Source of the DNA: Bacteroides luhongzhouii
GTDB taxonomy: Bacteria > Bacteroidota > Bacteroidia > Bacteroidales > Bacteroidaceae
Assembly: GCF_009193295.2 (NCBI RefSeq)
Contig: NZ_CP059973.1
Span: 2,046,001-2,110,000, forward strand
Direction of reading: 5' to 3'
Length of the DNA: 64,000 bases
Position numbers and translations under genes: made by a program. How positions within the stretch are numbered: position 1 is the first letter of the stretch; every line of letters starts with the position of its first letter. Positions 50,651-60,469 of this stretch are shown here, in pieces. The notes below the pieces were generated by a model. The model was not told the origin of the DNA, did not search any database, and saw only the letters and a list, made by a program, of their open reading frames with translations.

Positions 50651-51991
50651 ATGGCACAGAAACTTTGGGAGAAGTCCGTACAGGTAAATAAGGATATCGA
50701 ACGTTTCACGGTAGGTCGTGATCGTGAGATGGATCTTTATTTGGTCAAGCATGATGTGCTTGGCTCTATGGCTCACATTACGATGCTTGAAAGCATTGGG
50801 TTGTTGACGAAAGAAGAACTGGACCAGTTGCTGGTGGAATTGAAGAGTATTTATGCCTCGGCTGAAAAAGGTGAATTTGTGATAGAAGACGGGGTAGAAG
50901 ATGTACATTCACAGGTAGAACTGATGTTGACCCGCCGTTTGGGTGATATCGGAAAGAAAATACATAGTGGCCGTTCCAGAAATGATCAGGTTCTGTTGGA
51001 CTTGAAGCTTTTTACCCGTACACAAATAAAAGAGGTTGCCGAAGCGGTAGAGCAACTATTCCATGTCTTGATCCGTCAGAGCGAACGATATAAAAACGTT
51101 TTGATGCCGGGATATACACACCTGCAGATTGCAATGCCTTCTTCTTTTGGTTTGTGGTTTGGTGCCTACGCTGAGAGTCTTATGGACGATATGCTGTTTT
51201 TACAAGCAGCATTTAAGATGTGCAATCGTAATCCATTAGGTTCGGCAGCCGGATATGGTTCGTCTTTTCCTTTGAACCGTACCATGACGACTGATTTATT
51301 AGGCTTTGACTCAATGAATTACAATGTTGTATATGCTCAAATGGGGCGTGGGAAGATGGAGCGCAATGTCGCTTTTGCATTGGCTACGATTGCCGGAACA
51401 ATCTCCAAATTAGCTTTTGACGCCTGTATGTTTAACAGTCAAAACTTCGGTTTCGTCAAGTTGCCCGATGACTGCACCACAGGGTCCAGCATTATGCCTC
51501 ATAAAAAAAATCCCGATGTGTTTGAACTGACACGTGCTAAATGCAATAAATTGCAATCGCTTCCCCAACAGATTATGATGATTGCGAACAATCTGCCTTC
51601 CGGCTATTTCCGTGATTTGCAGATTATCAAAGAAGTTTTCCTTCCTGCTTTTCAGGAATTGAAAGACTGTTTGCAGATGACAACCTATATCATGAATGAA
51701 ATAAAGGTAAATGAACATATTCTTGATGATGATAAATACCTTCTTATTTTTAGTGTGGAAGAGGTAAATCGTTTGGCGCGCGAAGGTATGCCTTTCCGTG
51801 ATGCATATAAAAAGGTAGGCTTGGATATTGAAGCAGGTAAATTTTCGCATACTAAAGAAGTACACCATACTCATGAAGGTAGTATCGGTAACCTTTGTAA
51901 TGCAGAAATCTCCGCATTGATGCAGCAAGTGATTGATGGATTCAACTTTTGTGGAATGGAGAAAGCGGAGAAAGCACTGCTTGGAAGATAA
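50651..51991 (+). CDS. argH: Argininosuccinate lyase
   Basis: Last step of arginine synthesis, splitting argininosuccinate to arginine and fumarate. The 446-residue protein of the fumarase/aspartase superfamily has VEDVHSQVE, SGRSRNDQVLLD, the active-site TGSSIMPHKKNPD near residue 275, and a C-terminal helical domain. It is somewhat short for the family but complete. A 10-bp inverted repeat follows at 51999-52033. Confidence 0.96.
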   Translation: MAQKLWEKSVQVNKDIERFTVGRDREMDLYLVKHDVLGSMAHITMLESIGLLTKEELDQLLVELKSIYASAEKGEFVIEDGVEDVHSQVELMLTRRLGDIGKKIHSGRSRNDQVLLDLKLFTRTQIKEVAEAVEQLFHVLIRQSERYKNVLMPGYTHLQIAMPSSFGLWFGAYAESLMDDMLFLQAAFKMCNRNPLGSAAGYGSSFPLNRTMTTDLLGFDSMNYNVVYAQMGRGKMERNVAFALATIAGTISKLAFDACMFNSQNFGFVKLPDDCTTGSSIMPHKKNPDVFELTRAKCNKLQSLPQQIMMIANNLPSGYFRDLQIIKEVFLPAFQELKDCLQMTTYIMNEIKVNEHILDDDKYLLIFSVEEVNRLAREGMPFRDAYKKVGLDIEAGKFSHTKEVHHTHEGSIGNLCNAEISALMQQVIDGFNFCGMEKAEKALLGR

Positions 51992-51998
51992 AATAAAC

Positions 51999-52033
51999 TT
52001 TCGGAGGATAGTTTTTTAAACTTTCCTCCGAAA
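51999..52033 (+). terminator. Possible terminator after argH
   Basis: TTTCGGAGGA (51999-52008) and TCCTCCGAAA (52024-52033) form a 10-bp stem. There is no long T-run after it, and it lies just before the tRNA promoter. Confidence 0.5.
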
Positions 52034-52036
52034 AGA

Positions 52037-52068
52037 TTTGGCAGAAACAAGTAAACTACTTATCTTTG
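52037..52068 (+). promoter_or_regulatory. Promoter of the tRNA-Gly/tRNA-Leu unit
   Basis: TTTG (52037-52040), a 20-base gap, then TATCTTTG (52061-52068). This is the best match to the Bacteroides consensus in the window. Confidence 0.75.
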
Positions 52069-52084
52069 CACCCGTTGAAAAAAC

Positions 52085-52157
52085 GCGGAAATAGCTCAGT
52101 TGGTAGAGCATAACCTTGCCAAGGTTAGGGTCGCGAGTTCGAGTCTCGTTTTCCGCT
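52085..52157 (+). tRNA. tRNA-Gly (GCC)
   Basis: Cloverleaf: acceptor GCGGAAA (52085-52091) with TTTCCGC (52150-52156), D-stem GCTC/GAGC, anticodon loop TTGCCAA between TAACC and GGTTA, T-arm GCGAG-TTCGAGT-CTCGT, discriminator T. CCA is not encoded. Confidence 0.97.
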
Positions 52158-52173
52158 CTTTCTTTGAAAGGAT

Positions 52174-52257
52174 GCTCGAATGGTGGAATGGTAGACACGA
52201 AGGACTTAAAATCCTTTGGCCATTGCGGCTGTGCGGGTTCAAGTCCCGCTTCGAGTA
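52174..52257 (+). tRNA. tRNA-Leu (TAA)
   Basis: Acceptor GCTCGAA (52174-52180) with TTCGAGT (52250-52256), anticodon loop CTTAAAA between AAGGA and TCCTT, a long variable arm typical of leucine tRNA, and a T-arm GCGGG-TTCAAGT-CCCGC. CCA is not encoded. It is cotranscribed with the glycine tRNA, 16 bases upstream. Confidence 0.97.
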
Positions 52258-52274
52258 CGAGTATTCTTTATAAG

Positions 52275-52308
52275 GCTTTATGAATCATTGATTCATGAAG
52301 CTTTTTTT
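52275..52308 (+). terminator. Terminator after the tRNA pair
   Basis: GCTTTATGAA pairs with TTCATGAAGC (52275-52301) with one G-T pair around a 7-base loop, followed by a run of seven T. Confidence 0.85.
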
Positions 52309-52539
52309 GTTTTTATGGGTGTATAATATACATTTTATTTATTTTCTGGAAAGCTCTATATGATAGCTGCTTGGAAGAAATAAACCAAAAAAGAGTTATA
52401 ATATTTTTTTATTGTGTTATTAATCTTTTATTTTGCTTTTAGATTATAATTTGATGTTTAATATTATATTGAATCATTCCTTTGACCTAAATATATGTAA
52501 TATTTGATTTAACCGCTAACACTGAAAAATACTAGAGAG
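52309..52539. other. AT-rich upstream region of the GH18 locus
   Basis: No gene seen between the tRNA terminator and the ECF sigma gene. Very AT-rich; it should hold the promoter for the sigma/anti-sigma pair, but I cannot pick one with confidence. Confidence 0.5.
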
Positions 52540-53091
52540 ATGGAGAATAATGACAGGCAGATTGAATTAAAGTTTCAGAGGTTTTTCACTGTGAATTTTC
52601 CGAAGGTAAAGAACTTTGCTCAAATGCTGCTAAAATCGGAAGCGGATGCAGAAGATGTGGCTCAAGATGTTTTCTGTAAGCTCTGGTTGCAGCCTGAGTT
52701 GTGGCTGGATAATGATAAAGAACTAGACAATTATATTTTTATAATGACTAGAAATATAGTTCTGAATATCTTTAAACATCAACAGGTAGAACAGGAATAT
52801 CAGTCGGAAGTTATAGAGAAGACTCTTCTTTATGAATTAACAGAAAAGGAAGAGATCTTGAATAACGTGTATTATAAGGAGATGTTGATGATTATTCAGC
52901 TCACCCTGGAGAAAATGCCGAAGCGTCGGAGGTTGATATTCGAACTTAGTCGTTTCAGGGGATTAAGTCATAAAGAAATAGCTGATAAACTTGATGTTTC
53001 CATTCGTACAATAGAGCATCAGGTTTACTTGGCATTGATAGAATTAAAGAAAGTACTTCTCTTTTTTATTTTTTTTCTCCAATATTTTTAA
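52540..53091 (+). CDS. ECF-type RNA polymerase sigma factor
   Basis: Sigma factor of 183 residues. Region 2 (about 20-85) contains SEADAEDVAQDVFCKLW and NYIFIMTRNIVLNIFKH; region 4 (about 125-175) has MPKRRRLIFELSRFRGLSH, KEIADKLDVSIRTIEHQV. It should direct transcription of the SusC-to-LamG operon once released by the FecR protein encoded next. This sigma/FecR/STN-SusC layout is the standard trans-envelope system of Bacteroides host-glycan loci. Confidence 0.94.
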   Translation: MENNDRQIELKFQRFFTVNFPKVKNFAQMLLKSEADAEDVAQDVFCKLWLQPELWLDNDKELDNYIFIMTRNIVLNIFKHQQVEQEYQSEVIEKTLLYELTEKEEILNNVYYKEMLMIIQLTLEKMPKRRRLIFELSRFRGLSHKEIADKLDVSIRTIEHQVYLALIELKKVLLFFIFFLQYF

Positions 53092-53151
53092 GTAGTGTGT
53101 GTATGGTAGTTGTATTTAGTATATAAAGCCAAAAAAGAAAGAAAAAGATTC

Positions 53152-54138
53152 ATGAAAAATTATATTCAGCAACTCGTAGAATTGTTCGGTCATAATAGTT
53201 ATTCAGCCGGAACACAGAAGAAAGTACAACAGTGGTTGGCTGACGAGGATCATGTTGATGAAAAGAATGAGGCTCTTCGTGAGCTATGGAAACAAGCCGG
53301 GGAACAAAGAATTCCTGATGGAATGCAACAATCAATACGCCGGATGCAACAGAATTTGGGAATACAGTCTGAAACTTCTCATAGAAATTATCAGTTGCTT
53401 ATATGGAGAGCAGCGGCTATTTTCTTGTTAGCAGTCTCATCCGTTTCTATTTATCTAATGTTGGAAAAGGATCGGCCGGAAAAAGATTTAGTTGAATGTT
53501 TTATACCGACAGCAGAAATTCGTGAACTTACATTGCCGGATGGTACGCATGTTATGTTAAATTCAAAAAGTACATTATTATACCCGGATCAATTTACAGG
53601 AGAAACCAGAAGTGTGTATTTGATTGGCGAAGCTAATTTCAAAGTGAAACCGGACAAGAAACATCCTTTTATTGTAAAAGCGAATGATTATCAAATTACA
53701 GCTTTAGGAACCGAGTTTAATGTAAATGCTTACCCCGAAAGTAATGAACTGATTGCCACATTGCTGGAAGGTCGTGTGAAAGTAGAATTTAATAATTTGA
53801 TGTCGAATGTCATATTGAACCCCAACGAGCAATTGATATATAATAAACAGACCAAACAACATAATTTGCGATTGCCGGAGATTAGTGATGTGACGGCATG
53901 GCAACGTGGTGAACTGGTCTTTAGCAATATGCATTTAGAGGATATTTTCACTAATCTCGAACGAAAATTCCCTTATGCTTTTGTATATAGTCTTCATAGT
54001 ATGAAGAAGAACACATATAGTTTCCGCTTCCGAAATCAGGCAACTATGGAAGAAGTGATGGAAATTATATCACAGGTGGTAGGAGATGTAAATTATGTAC
54101 TTGAAGGAAATAAATGCTATGTAACTAATAAGAAATAA
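53152..54138 (+). CDS. FecR-family anti-sigma factor
   Basis: Inner-membrane anti-sigma protein of 328 residues. Residues 1-80 are the cytoplasmic sigma-binding part, a membrane helix lies at about 83-103 (LLIWRAAAIFLLAVSSVSIY), and the periplasmic FecR domain (about 115-215) has the typical IRELTLPDGTHVMLNSKSTLLYP in separate blocks and GTEFNVNAYP. A C-terminal STN-like segment (about 250-325) would meet the SusC signalling domain. Start ATG 53152 follows an A-rich stretch; a TTG at 53110 is less likely. Confidence 0.93.
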   Translation: MKNYIQQLVELFGHNSYSAGTQKKVQQWLADEDHVDEKNEALRELWKQAGEQRIPDGMQQSIRRMQQNLGIQSETSHRNYQLLIWRAAAIFLLAVSSVSIYLMLEKDRPEKDLVECFIPTAEIRELTLPDGTHVMLNSKSTLLYPDQFTGETRSVYLIGEANFKVKPDKKHPFIVKANDYQITALGTEFNVNAYPESNELIATLLEGRVKVEFNNLMSNVILNPNEQLIYNKQTKQHNLRLPEISDVTAWQRGELVFSNMHLEDIFTNLERKFPYAFVYSLHSMKKNTYSFRFRNQATMEEVMEIISQVVGDVNYVLEGNKCYVTNKK

Positions 54139-54184
54139 AACCTGTTGTAAAACCTATTAAAAATAAAATGCTATGTGAAAAAGT

Positions 54185-54214
54185 ATCCGGAAGGAATGCC
54201 CGTTCCTTCCGGAT
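54185..54214 (+). other. Perfect hairpin between FecR and SusC genes
   Basis: ATCCGGAAGGAA (54185-54196) pairs with TTCCTTCCGGAT (54203-54214) across a 6-base loop. There is no T-run after it, so it is not a standard terminator. It lies 47 bases after the anti-sigma stop and 88 bases before the SusC start, at the boundary between regulator and transport genes. Confidence 0.7.
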
Positions 54215-54301
54215 GTGAAATCAATTCTCTTCAATATTAGCGCATATTGACGCTATTCTAAATGATCCCAGAATAATAACCAATTAACTAATACTAAAAA
54301 G

Positions 54302-57300
54302 ATGCTACAAATTTACGAAAAAATAGCAGAACAAATAGCTCATAAGCGGGTCTTTCTCACTTTTTTAAGTCTATTATTACTTATACAGACCCAAGCTTTT
54401 GCTCAAAACGATAGTAAAATTACTATCCAGCAAAAAAACATCTCTGTGATTGATGCCTTGAAAACTGTGGAAAAACAGTCAAAAATGTCGATTAACTATA
54501 GTAATTCCGAACTGAAGGGAAAGCAAATTGTAAATCTTAATCTGCAAAATGCATCGTTGCCGACAGCCCTTGATGCAATCTTAAAAGGAACAGGTTTCGC
54601 TTATCAGATTCAAGGTAATTACATTATAATTACAGAAAAGAAACCAGTTGCTGTTGTACAGACTATGAAAGACATTAAAGGAAAAGTAACCGATGAAAAA
54701 GGGGAACCGTTGATTGGGGTGAATATAGCTGTAGATGGTAGTTCTACTGGTACAATTACTGATCTTGACGGAAACTTCTCCATCAAGGCACCGGATAACT
54801 CTCAATTTAAAGTATCTTATATAGGATATGCCACTCAGGTTATCCCAGTTTCAAAAAAAGATTTCTATCAGGTTGTAATGAAACAGGATACAGAGGTTCT
54901 GGAAGAGGTTGTGGTGACGGCATTAGGTATCAAACGTGCAGAAAAAGCATTGTCTTATAATGTACAGCAGATTAAGAGTGACGAACTGACTACTGTGAAA
55001 GATGCAAACTTTGTGAATTCATTAAATGGTAAGATCGCTGGTGTGACCATAAATAAGAGTGCGAGTGGTGCCGGTGGTGCAACGCGCGTTGTGATGCGTG
55101 GGGCAAAATCTATCGAAGGGGATAACAATGCTTTATATGTGGTAGATGGTATTCCTTTGTTCAACACCAATATGGGAAGTACAGACAGTGGTATTATGGG
55201 CGAAGGTAAAGCTGGTACAGAAGGCGTTGCGGACTTCAACCCGGAAGACATTGAAAGTATTTCTGTGTTGAGTGGTCCTTCAGCCGCTGCGTTGTATGGT
55301 AGTAGTGCGGCAAACGGTGTCATCCTGATAACAACCAAAAAAGGTAAAGAGGGTAAACTATCTATTCAGTTTTCCTCTTCTACTGAGTTTAGCAAAGCGT
55401 ACATGACTCCGGAATTTCAAAATACATATGGAAACAAGAAAGATATGTATGAAAGTTGGGGAGAGAAACTGCCAACTCCGTCAAGTTACGACCCTAAGCA
55501 TGATTTCTTCAATACAGGTACGAATTTCATTAATTCACTTACGTTGACTACGGGAACTAAGCAGAATCAGACATTTGCTTCTATTTCATCCACCAATTCC
55601 AATGGCATCGTGCCTAATAACACATACGACCGTTTAAACTTCACTATTCGTAACACTTCTACATTTCTGGACGATAAGTTACAACTAGATTTGGGAGCAT
55701 CGTATGTGAAGCAAAAAGATAAGAATATGGTTTCGCAAGGTCAGTATTGGAATCCGGTGATGGCTGCTTATTTGTTTCCACGTGGTGAGAACTTTGAGGA
55801 CATAAAGAATTTTGAACGCTACAATGAAAGCCGTAATTTGCCAGTGCAATATTGGCCTGTAGGTGAGTCTACGTATGCTTCTCAAAATCCTTATTGGACA
55901 GCTTATCGCAATGTAGCTACCAATGAAAAGAGTCGTTACATGTTTAATGTGGGCTTGACTTATAAAATAACCGATTGGTTGAATGTGGCAGGTCGTTTCA
56001 GAATGGATGATACCTATGTGAGTTTTGAACGTAAGATTTACGCTTCTTCCGATCAGAAGTTTGCAGAAGGTACCAAAGGGCACTATGGATATACTAATTA
56101 TAATGACCGTCAGGAATATGCTGACTTTATGCTGAATATCAACAAACGCATTCAGGATTTCAGTCTTGCTGCCAACCTTGGTTGGAGTTATTCTAATTAT
56201 TGGGCTTTGGAAAGGGGATACAAGGGTGCATTACTTAAGCTCCCCAATAAATTTACCACGACTAATATTGATACAAAGAATGGACGTATCTCCGAAAAAG
56301 GAGGCGGTGACAGTATGCGTAATCATGCCATCTTTGCCAACGTAGAATTGGGTTGGAAAAGCATGCTCTATTTGACTTTGACCGGCCGTAATGAATGGAA
56401 TTCTCGTTTGGTAAATACCAACGAAGAATCTTTCTTCTATCCTTCTGTAGGACTATCAGCCATTGTTTCTGAAATGGTAAAACTACCTAAAGTTATCTCT
56501 TACTTAAAAGTACGTGGTTCTGTCACCGGAGTAGGTGCTCCGATATCTCGTTCGGGTTTGACTCCGGGTACGGTGACTGATCCGCTTGTGGGTGGTCTTT
56601 TGAATCCTACCTATATCTATCCTTTCACCGATTTCAAGGCAGAACGTACCAAATCATATGAATTTGGTTTGACTTTGCGTCTGTGGAATAAGTTGAGTGC
56701 GGAAGTTACTTATTATCATTCTAATACGGAGAACCAAACATTCTTGGGCGAACTTCCCGAGTATACCGGATACAAGCAAATCTATTTGCAGGCAGGTGAT
56801 GTAGAGAACCGCGGTTGGGAAGCTTCGTTGGGATATAATGATAAGCTTAAAAACGGATTGTCTTTCTCTTCTACTTTGATTTTCTCACGCAATGTCAACA
56901 AAATCAAAGAAATGGTAACTAATTATGAGACAGGTCTGGAGGGAACTTCACCGATTAATATTCCCGAAGTAGTGAAAGACAAAGGGCGTACGATTTTGAA
57001 AGTAGGCGGTAGCATCCATGATATTTATGCCAATACATTCTTTAAGAAAGACAGTCAAGGATTTGTGGCAGTAGAAAGTGATGGTAAATTTGGTATGGAA
57101 AGAGGTGAACCTGTCTACTTGGGCAAAACTTCTCCTGATTTCAATCTCGGTTGGAGCAATGCATTGTCATACAAAGGTTTTGGTCTAAACTTCCTGGTTA
57201 ACGGACGCTTTGGTGGTGTAGTGACTTCTTCTACCGAAGCTTTACTTGACCGTTTTGGGGTTTCCAAACGTTCGGCTGAAGCACGGGATGCCGGGGGCGC

Positions 57301-57634
57301 TTTGATAAAAAATCAAGGTAGAGTAGACGCGAAGGCTTATTATCAAATGATTGGTACAGGAAACTATGAAACCTCCGGTTATTATGTGTACAGTGCTACC
57401 AATATTCGTTTGCAAGAGTTGTCGCTTAGCTACACCATGCCTAATAAATGGTTTGGTAATGTGCTGAGAGATGTTACGGTTTCGTTCATCGCAAACAATC
57501 CTTGGATGTTATATTGTGAAGCTCCGTTTGACCCCGAACTAACACCTTCAACAAGTACTTATGGACAAGGTAACGACTACTTTATGCAGCCAAGTGTACG
57601 TAGCTTTGGTTTTGGCATTAAATTTAAATTATAA
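54302..57634 (+). CDS. SusC-family TonB-dependent transducer with STN domain
   Basis: Outer-membrane transporter of 1110 residues that also signals. After a signal peptide (ending Ala-Phe-Ala-Gln) comes an STN domain (about 45-115, ISVIDALKTVEKQSKMSINY in the first part). A carboxypeptidase-regulatory-like domain (about 122-200), the TonB-box-like EEVVVTALGIKR, the plug and the barrel follow. STN should touch the FecR protein encoded upstream, starting the sigma cascade when substrate arrives. It lies 15 bp before the SusD gene. Confidence 0.95.
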   Translation: MLQIYEKIAEQIAHKRVFLTFLSLLLLIQTQAFAQNDSKITIQQKNISVIDALKTVEKQSKMSINYSNSELKGKQIVNLNLQNASLPTALDAILKGTGFAYQIQGNYIIITEKKPVAVVQTMKDIKGKVTDEKGEPLIGVNIAVDGSSTGTITDLDGNFSIKAPDNSQFKVSYIGYATQVIPVSKKDFYQVVMKQDTEVLEEVVVTALGIKRAEKALSYNVQQIKSDELTTVKDANFVNSLNGKIAGVTINKSASGAGGATRVVMRGAKSIEGDNNALYVVDGIPLFNTNMGSTDSGIMGEGKAGTEGVADFNPEDIESISVLSGPSAAALYGSSAANGVILITTKKGKEGKLSIQFSSSTEFSKAYMTPEFQNTYGNKKDMYESWGEKLPTPSSYDPKHDFFNTGTNFINSLTLTTGTKQNQTFASISSTNSNGIVPNNTYDRLNFTIRNTSTFLDDKLQLDLGASYVKQKDKNMVSQGQYWNPVMAAYLFPRGENFEDIKNFERYNESRNLPVQYWPVGESTYASQNPYWTAYRNVATNEKSRYMFNVGLTYKITDWLNVAGRFRMDDTYVSFERKIYASSDQKFAEGTKGHYGYTNYNDRQEYADFMLNINKRIQDFSLAANLGWSYSNYWALERGYKGALLKLPNKFTTTNIDTKNGRISEKGGGDSMRNHAIFANVELGWKSMLYLTLTGRNEWNSRLVNTNEESFFYPSVGLSAIVSEMVKLPKVISYLKVRGSVTGVGAPISRSGLTPGTVTDPLVGGLLNPTYIYPFTDFKAERTKSYEFGLTLRLWNKLSAEVTYYHSNTENQTFLGELPEYTGYKQIYLQAGDVENRGWEASLGYNDKLKNGLSFSSTLIFSRNVNKIKEMVTNYETGLEGTSPINIPEVVKDKGRTILKVGGSIHDIYANTFFKKDSQGFVAVESDGKFGMERGEPVYLGKTSPDFNLGWSNALSYKGFGLNFLVNGRFGGVVTSSTEALLDRFGVSKRSAEARDAGGALIKNQGRVDAKAYYQMIGTGNYETSGYYVYSATNIRLQELSLSYTMPNKWFGNVLRDVTVSFIANNPWMLYCEAPFDPELTPSTSTYGQGNDYFMQPSVRSFGFGIKFKL

Positions 57635-57649
57635 TAAACCAACTTTATT

Positions 57650-59290
57650 ATGAAAAAGATAAATCAATATAAACTCTTAGCAGGTATATGCCTCTTGTCA
57701 TTTTTGACGGCATGTGATTATGAAAGAATCAATACCAATCCGTTTGAAATGACTGAAGAAGAGGGACTAATGGATGGTTTCGCTGTGGGCGGTTTGGTTA
57801 CGGCTATGGAACAAACTGTCTTCCCGGTGGGTACACAAGCCGATGATACAGACATTATTAATCAATATCAGACAGATTATCATCTTTCGGCCGATTGTTG
57901 GAGTGGTTTCTTCGGGCAGAATAACTCTACCGGTTGGAATTCAGGTCGTAACAATACCACCTATTTTTTAATTGACAGTTGGATTGCGGGTACTTATACA
58001 CGTTCGTATACCAATGCCTTTAATTCTTGGAAAAAATTGAAAGTATTTTCAGAGAAGAATGATGCTCCTGAGATCTATGCGCTGGCACAAGTTTTGAAAA
58101 TTTCGGCTTGGCACAAAACATTAGAGTGTTTCGGACCAATACCCTACACCCATGCTGCCGATCCAACTATGAATATACCTTTCGATTCGGAAAAAGCCGT
58201 ATATACTGCTATGTTTCAAGACTTGACCGATGCTATTGACGTATTGACAGAAAAAGCTGTGAACGGTGTAAAAGTAATGGAAGAATACGATGTAGTTTAT
58301 GCAGGTGATACTAAGAAATGGGTGAAATACGCCAATTCATTGATGCTTCGTTTGGCAATACGCGTTCGCTTTGCTGATGAAGAAATGGCAAAGAAGTATG
58401 CCATCCAGGCTGTCGGACATTCTATAGGTGTAATGACTGCAAGGGATGATGAAGCACAGATGAGTGTGGGTGCCGGCATTACTTTCCGTAATAACATTGA
58501 ATGGTTGTCTGAAACGTACGAGGAGTCACGTATGGGATCATCTATATTCTCTTACTTAATGGGATATGCCGACCCTCGTTTAGGCGCTTATTTCAAGCCT
58601 GTAGATGCGGCAAGTACAGTAGGTCAACTAGCCTATGACAGTAAGAAATATCAAGCAGTACCTTCCGGACATACTTTTGCACCGAATGATGTTTATAAAT
58701 TATTCTCTAAGCCAAAGATTGAAAGTAACACTCCGACTTATTGGTTACGTGCTTCCGAAGTTTATTTCTTGCGTGCCGAAGCGGCTTTGGTATGGCCTGC
58801 AGATTTTGGTAATGCTGCTGAGCTTTATAAACAAGGTATTGAAATGTCGTTTCAGGAAAATGGTGTAACTACTTCTGTGGATACTTACATGAACTCTAAT
58901 AAAGTACCGGTGAAGCATGAATTCACAGGCTCCTATGCTTGTAGTTTCCCTGCTCCTTCTACTGCTACTGCTAAATTTGAAGGTAGCACAGAGCAGAAAT
59001 TGGAGAAGATTATAATTCAGAAATGGATTGCGCTTTTCCCTAATGGTCAGGAGGCATGGACAGAGTGGAGAAGAACCGGATATCCAAAATTGAATCCTGT
59101 AATGGTAAATAATGGTTCGAGTCAAGGTGCAACCAAAGAGAGTGGCGTACGCCGTATGATTTATCCTACCAGTTTTTACCAGACTGAGGATGGACAGGCT
59201 ATTTACAACGCAGCTTTGCTGTTGCTTAATAACGGTCAAGGTGGCGAGGATAAATCTTCAACTCGCTTGTGGTGGGACTGTAAACGATAA
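57650..59290 (+). CDS. SusD-like outer-membrane lipoprotein
   Basis: Glycan-binding lipoprotein of 546 residues that pairs with the SusC upstream. The lipobox is Phe-Leu-Thr-Ala-Cys followed by Asp-Tyr-Glu. It matches the SusD-like group with YANSLMLRLAIRVRFAD and YWLRASEVYFLRAEAAL motifs. C-terminal residues WTEWRRTGYPKL and RRMIYPTSF fit the same group. The ligand is probably an N-glycan or GlcNAc-containing glycan, inferred from the GH18 gene that follows after 25 bp. Confidence 0.92.
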   Translation: MKKINQYKLLAGICLLSFLTACDYERINTNPFEMTEEEGLMDGFAVGGLVTAMEQTVFPVGTQADDTDIINQYQTDYHLSADCWSGFFGQNNSTGWNSGRNNTTYFLIDSWIAGTYTRSYTNAFNSWKKLKVFSEKNDAPEIYALAQVLKISAWHKTLECFGPIPYTHAADPTMNIPFDSEKAVYTAMFQDLTDAIDVLTEKAVNGVKVMEEYDVVYAGDTKKWVKYANSLMLRLAIRVRFADEEMAKKYAIQAVGHSIGVMTARDDEAQMSVGAGITFRNNIEWLSETYEESRMGSSIFSYLMGYADPRLGAYFKPVDAASTVGQLAYDSKKYQAVPSGHTFAPNDVYKLFSKPKIESNTPTYWLRASEVYFLRAEAALVWPADFGNAAELYKQGIEMSFQENGVTTSVDTYMNSNKVPVKHEFTGSYACSFPAPSTATAKFEGSTEQKLEKIIIQKWIALFPNGQEAWTEWRRTGYPKLNPVMVNNGSSQGATKESGVRRMIYPTSFYQTEDGQAIYNAALLLLNNGQGGEDKSSTRLWWDCKR

Positions 59291-59315
59291 CCTATAATCA
59301 CTATTTTGATACAAA

Positions 59316-60437
59316 ATGAAGAATATGAAAACATTAAGAAAATTAGTATATCTCTTCTCTCTGACAGGCTTACTGGTAACAACCTCCTGTACTGAAGTGG
59401 AAAATATAGATATGGAGCACATCGGAGGTAATAATACGATGGGTGATAGTGAATATTATGCCAACCTGCGTGCCTACAAGGCGACTGCCTGGAACTATGG
59501 ACGTCCTGTAGCTTTCGGATGGTATTCCAACTGGTCTCCTGCCGGAGCTTATCGAAAAGGATATCTGACCTCCATGCCAGATAGTATGGACTTTGTTTCT
59601 ATGTGGAGCGGTGCTCCCGGACGCTACGATATCACTCCCGAACAAAAAGCAGATAAAGAGTTTGTGCAAAAGGTGAAAGGTACAAAGCTATTGCAAGTGA
59701 GCCTACTTTCGTATATCGGTAAAGGGGCGACTCCGAACTCAGTATATCTCCCTGTAGAAAAACAGGCAGAGGAAGAAGGCTGGAGTGACTCCAAATTGGA
59801 AGAAGCGAAAAAGAAAGCTCGTTGGGAATTTTGGGGATTTGAAGGTAAATTCAATAGTGATAACCATTATGAATGTTTAGCAAAGTTCGCTAAAGCTCTT
59901 TGCGACTCTCTGGATGCAAACGACTGGGATGGCTATGACGTTGACTGGGAAATCGGAAGCGGTGTGTTTGACATGGATGGAACACTGAGTGAGAATAGCC
60001 ACTTAATTCATTTAATTAAGGAGATGAATAACTACATTGGTCCGAAAAGTGACCCGGAAGGTAAAGGGCATAAGATGATCTGTGTTGATGGTCAAATCTA
60101 TGGTCTTACCAAAGAACTGGATGAGTATGTCGATTATTGGATTATCCAAAGCTATGGTTCTTCCAGACCTAATCTTGAAGGATATGGTGTAGATCCTAAG
60201 AAAGTAATCTGCACAGAAAATTTCGAAAAATATGCTGTCAATGGTGGCCAACTGCTTAACCAGGCTGCTCATATGCCGTCAAAAAGTTATAAAGGTGGAA
60301 TAGGGGCTTATCGTTTCGATAACGATTATGACAATACTCCCGACTACAAGTGGATGCGTCAAGCCATTCAAATAAATCAGCAGGTTTTCAATGAATGGAA
60401 AGCAAACCAAAGCAAAGAAGAAAATAAGTCAGAATAG
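59316..60437 (+). CDS. GH18 family lipoprotein, probable endo-beta-N-acetylglucosaminidase
   Basis: Surface or periplasmic GH18 enzyme of 373 residues, likely cutting within the chitobiose core of N-glycans. Lipobox is Val-Thr-Thr-Ser-Cys followed by Thr-Glu. The GH18 catalytic motif DxxDxDxE is complete as DGYDVDWE (residues 205-212), with Glu212 the acid and Asp210 the assisting residue. Its length and locus setting resemble ENGase genes of Bacteroides (for example BT1044-like), but chitinase-like specificity cannot be excluded. It is the only hydrolase in the locus. Confidence 0.88.
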   Translation: MKNMKTLRKLVYLFSLTGLLVTTSCTEVENIDMEHIGGNNTMGDSEYYANLRAYKATAWNYGRPVAFGWYSNWSPAGAYRKGYLTSMPDSMDFVSMWSGAPGRYDITPEQKADKEFVQKVKGTKLLQVSLLSYIGKGATPNSVYLPVEKQAEEEGWSDSKLEEAKKKARWEFWGFEGKFNSDNHYECLAKFAKALCDSLDANDWDGYDVDWEIGSGVFDMDGTLSENSHLIHLIKEMNNYIGPKSDPEGKGHKMICVDGQIYGLTKELDEYVDYWIIQSYGSSRPNLEGYGVDPKKVICTENFEKYAVNGGQLLNQAAHMPSKSYKGGIGAYRFDNDYDNTPDYKWMRQAIQINQQVFNEWKANQSKEENKSE

Positions 60438-60469
60438 ACGGGTTGGTAAATCAATAAAACGAAAGAATT

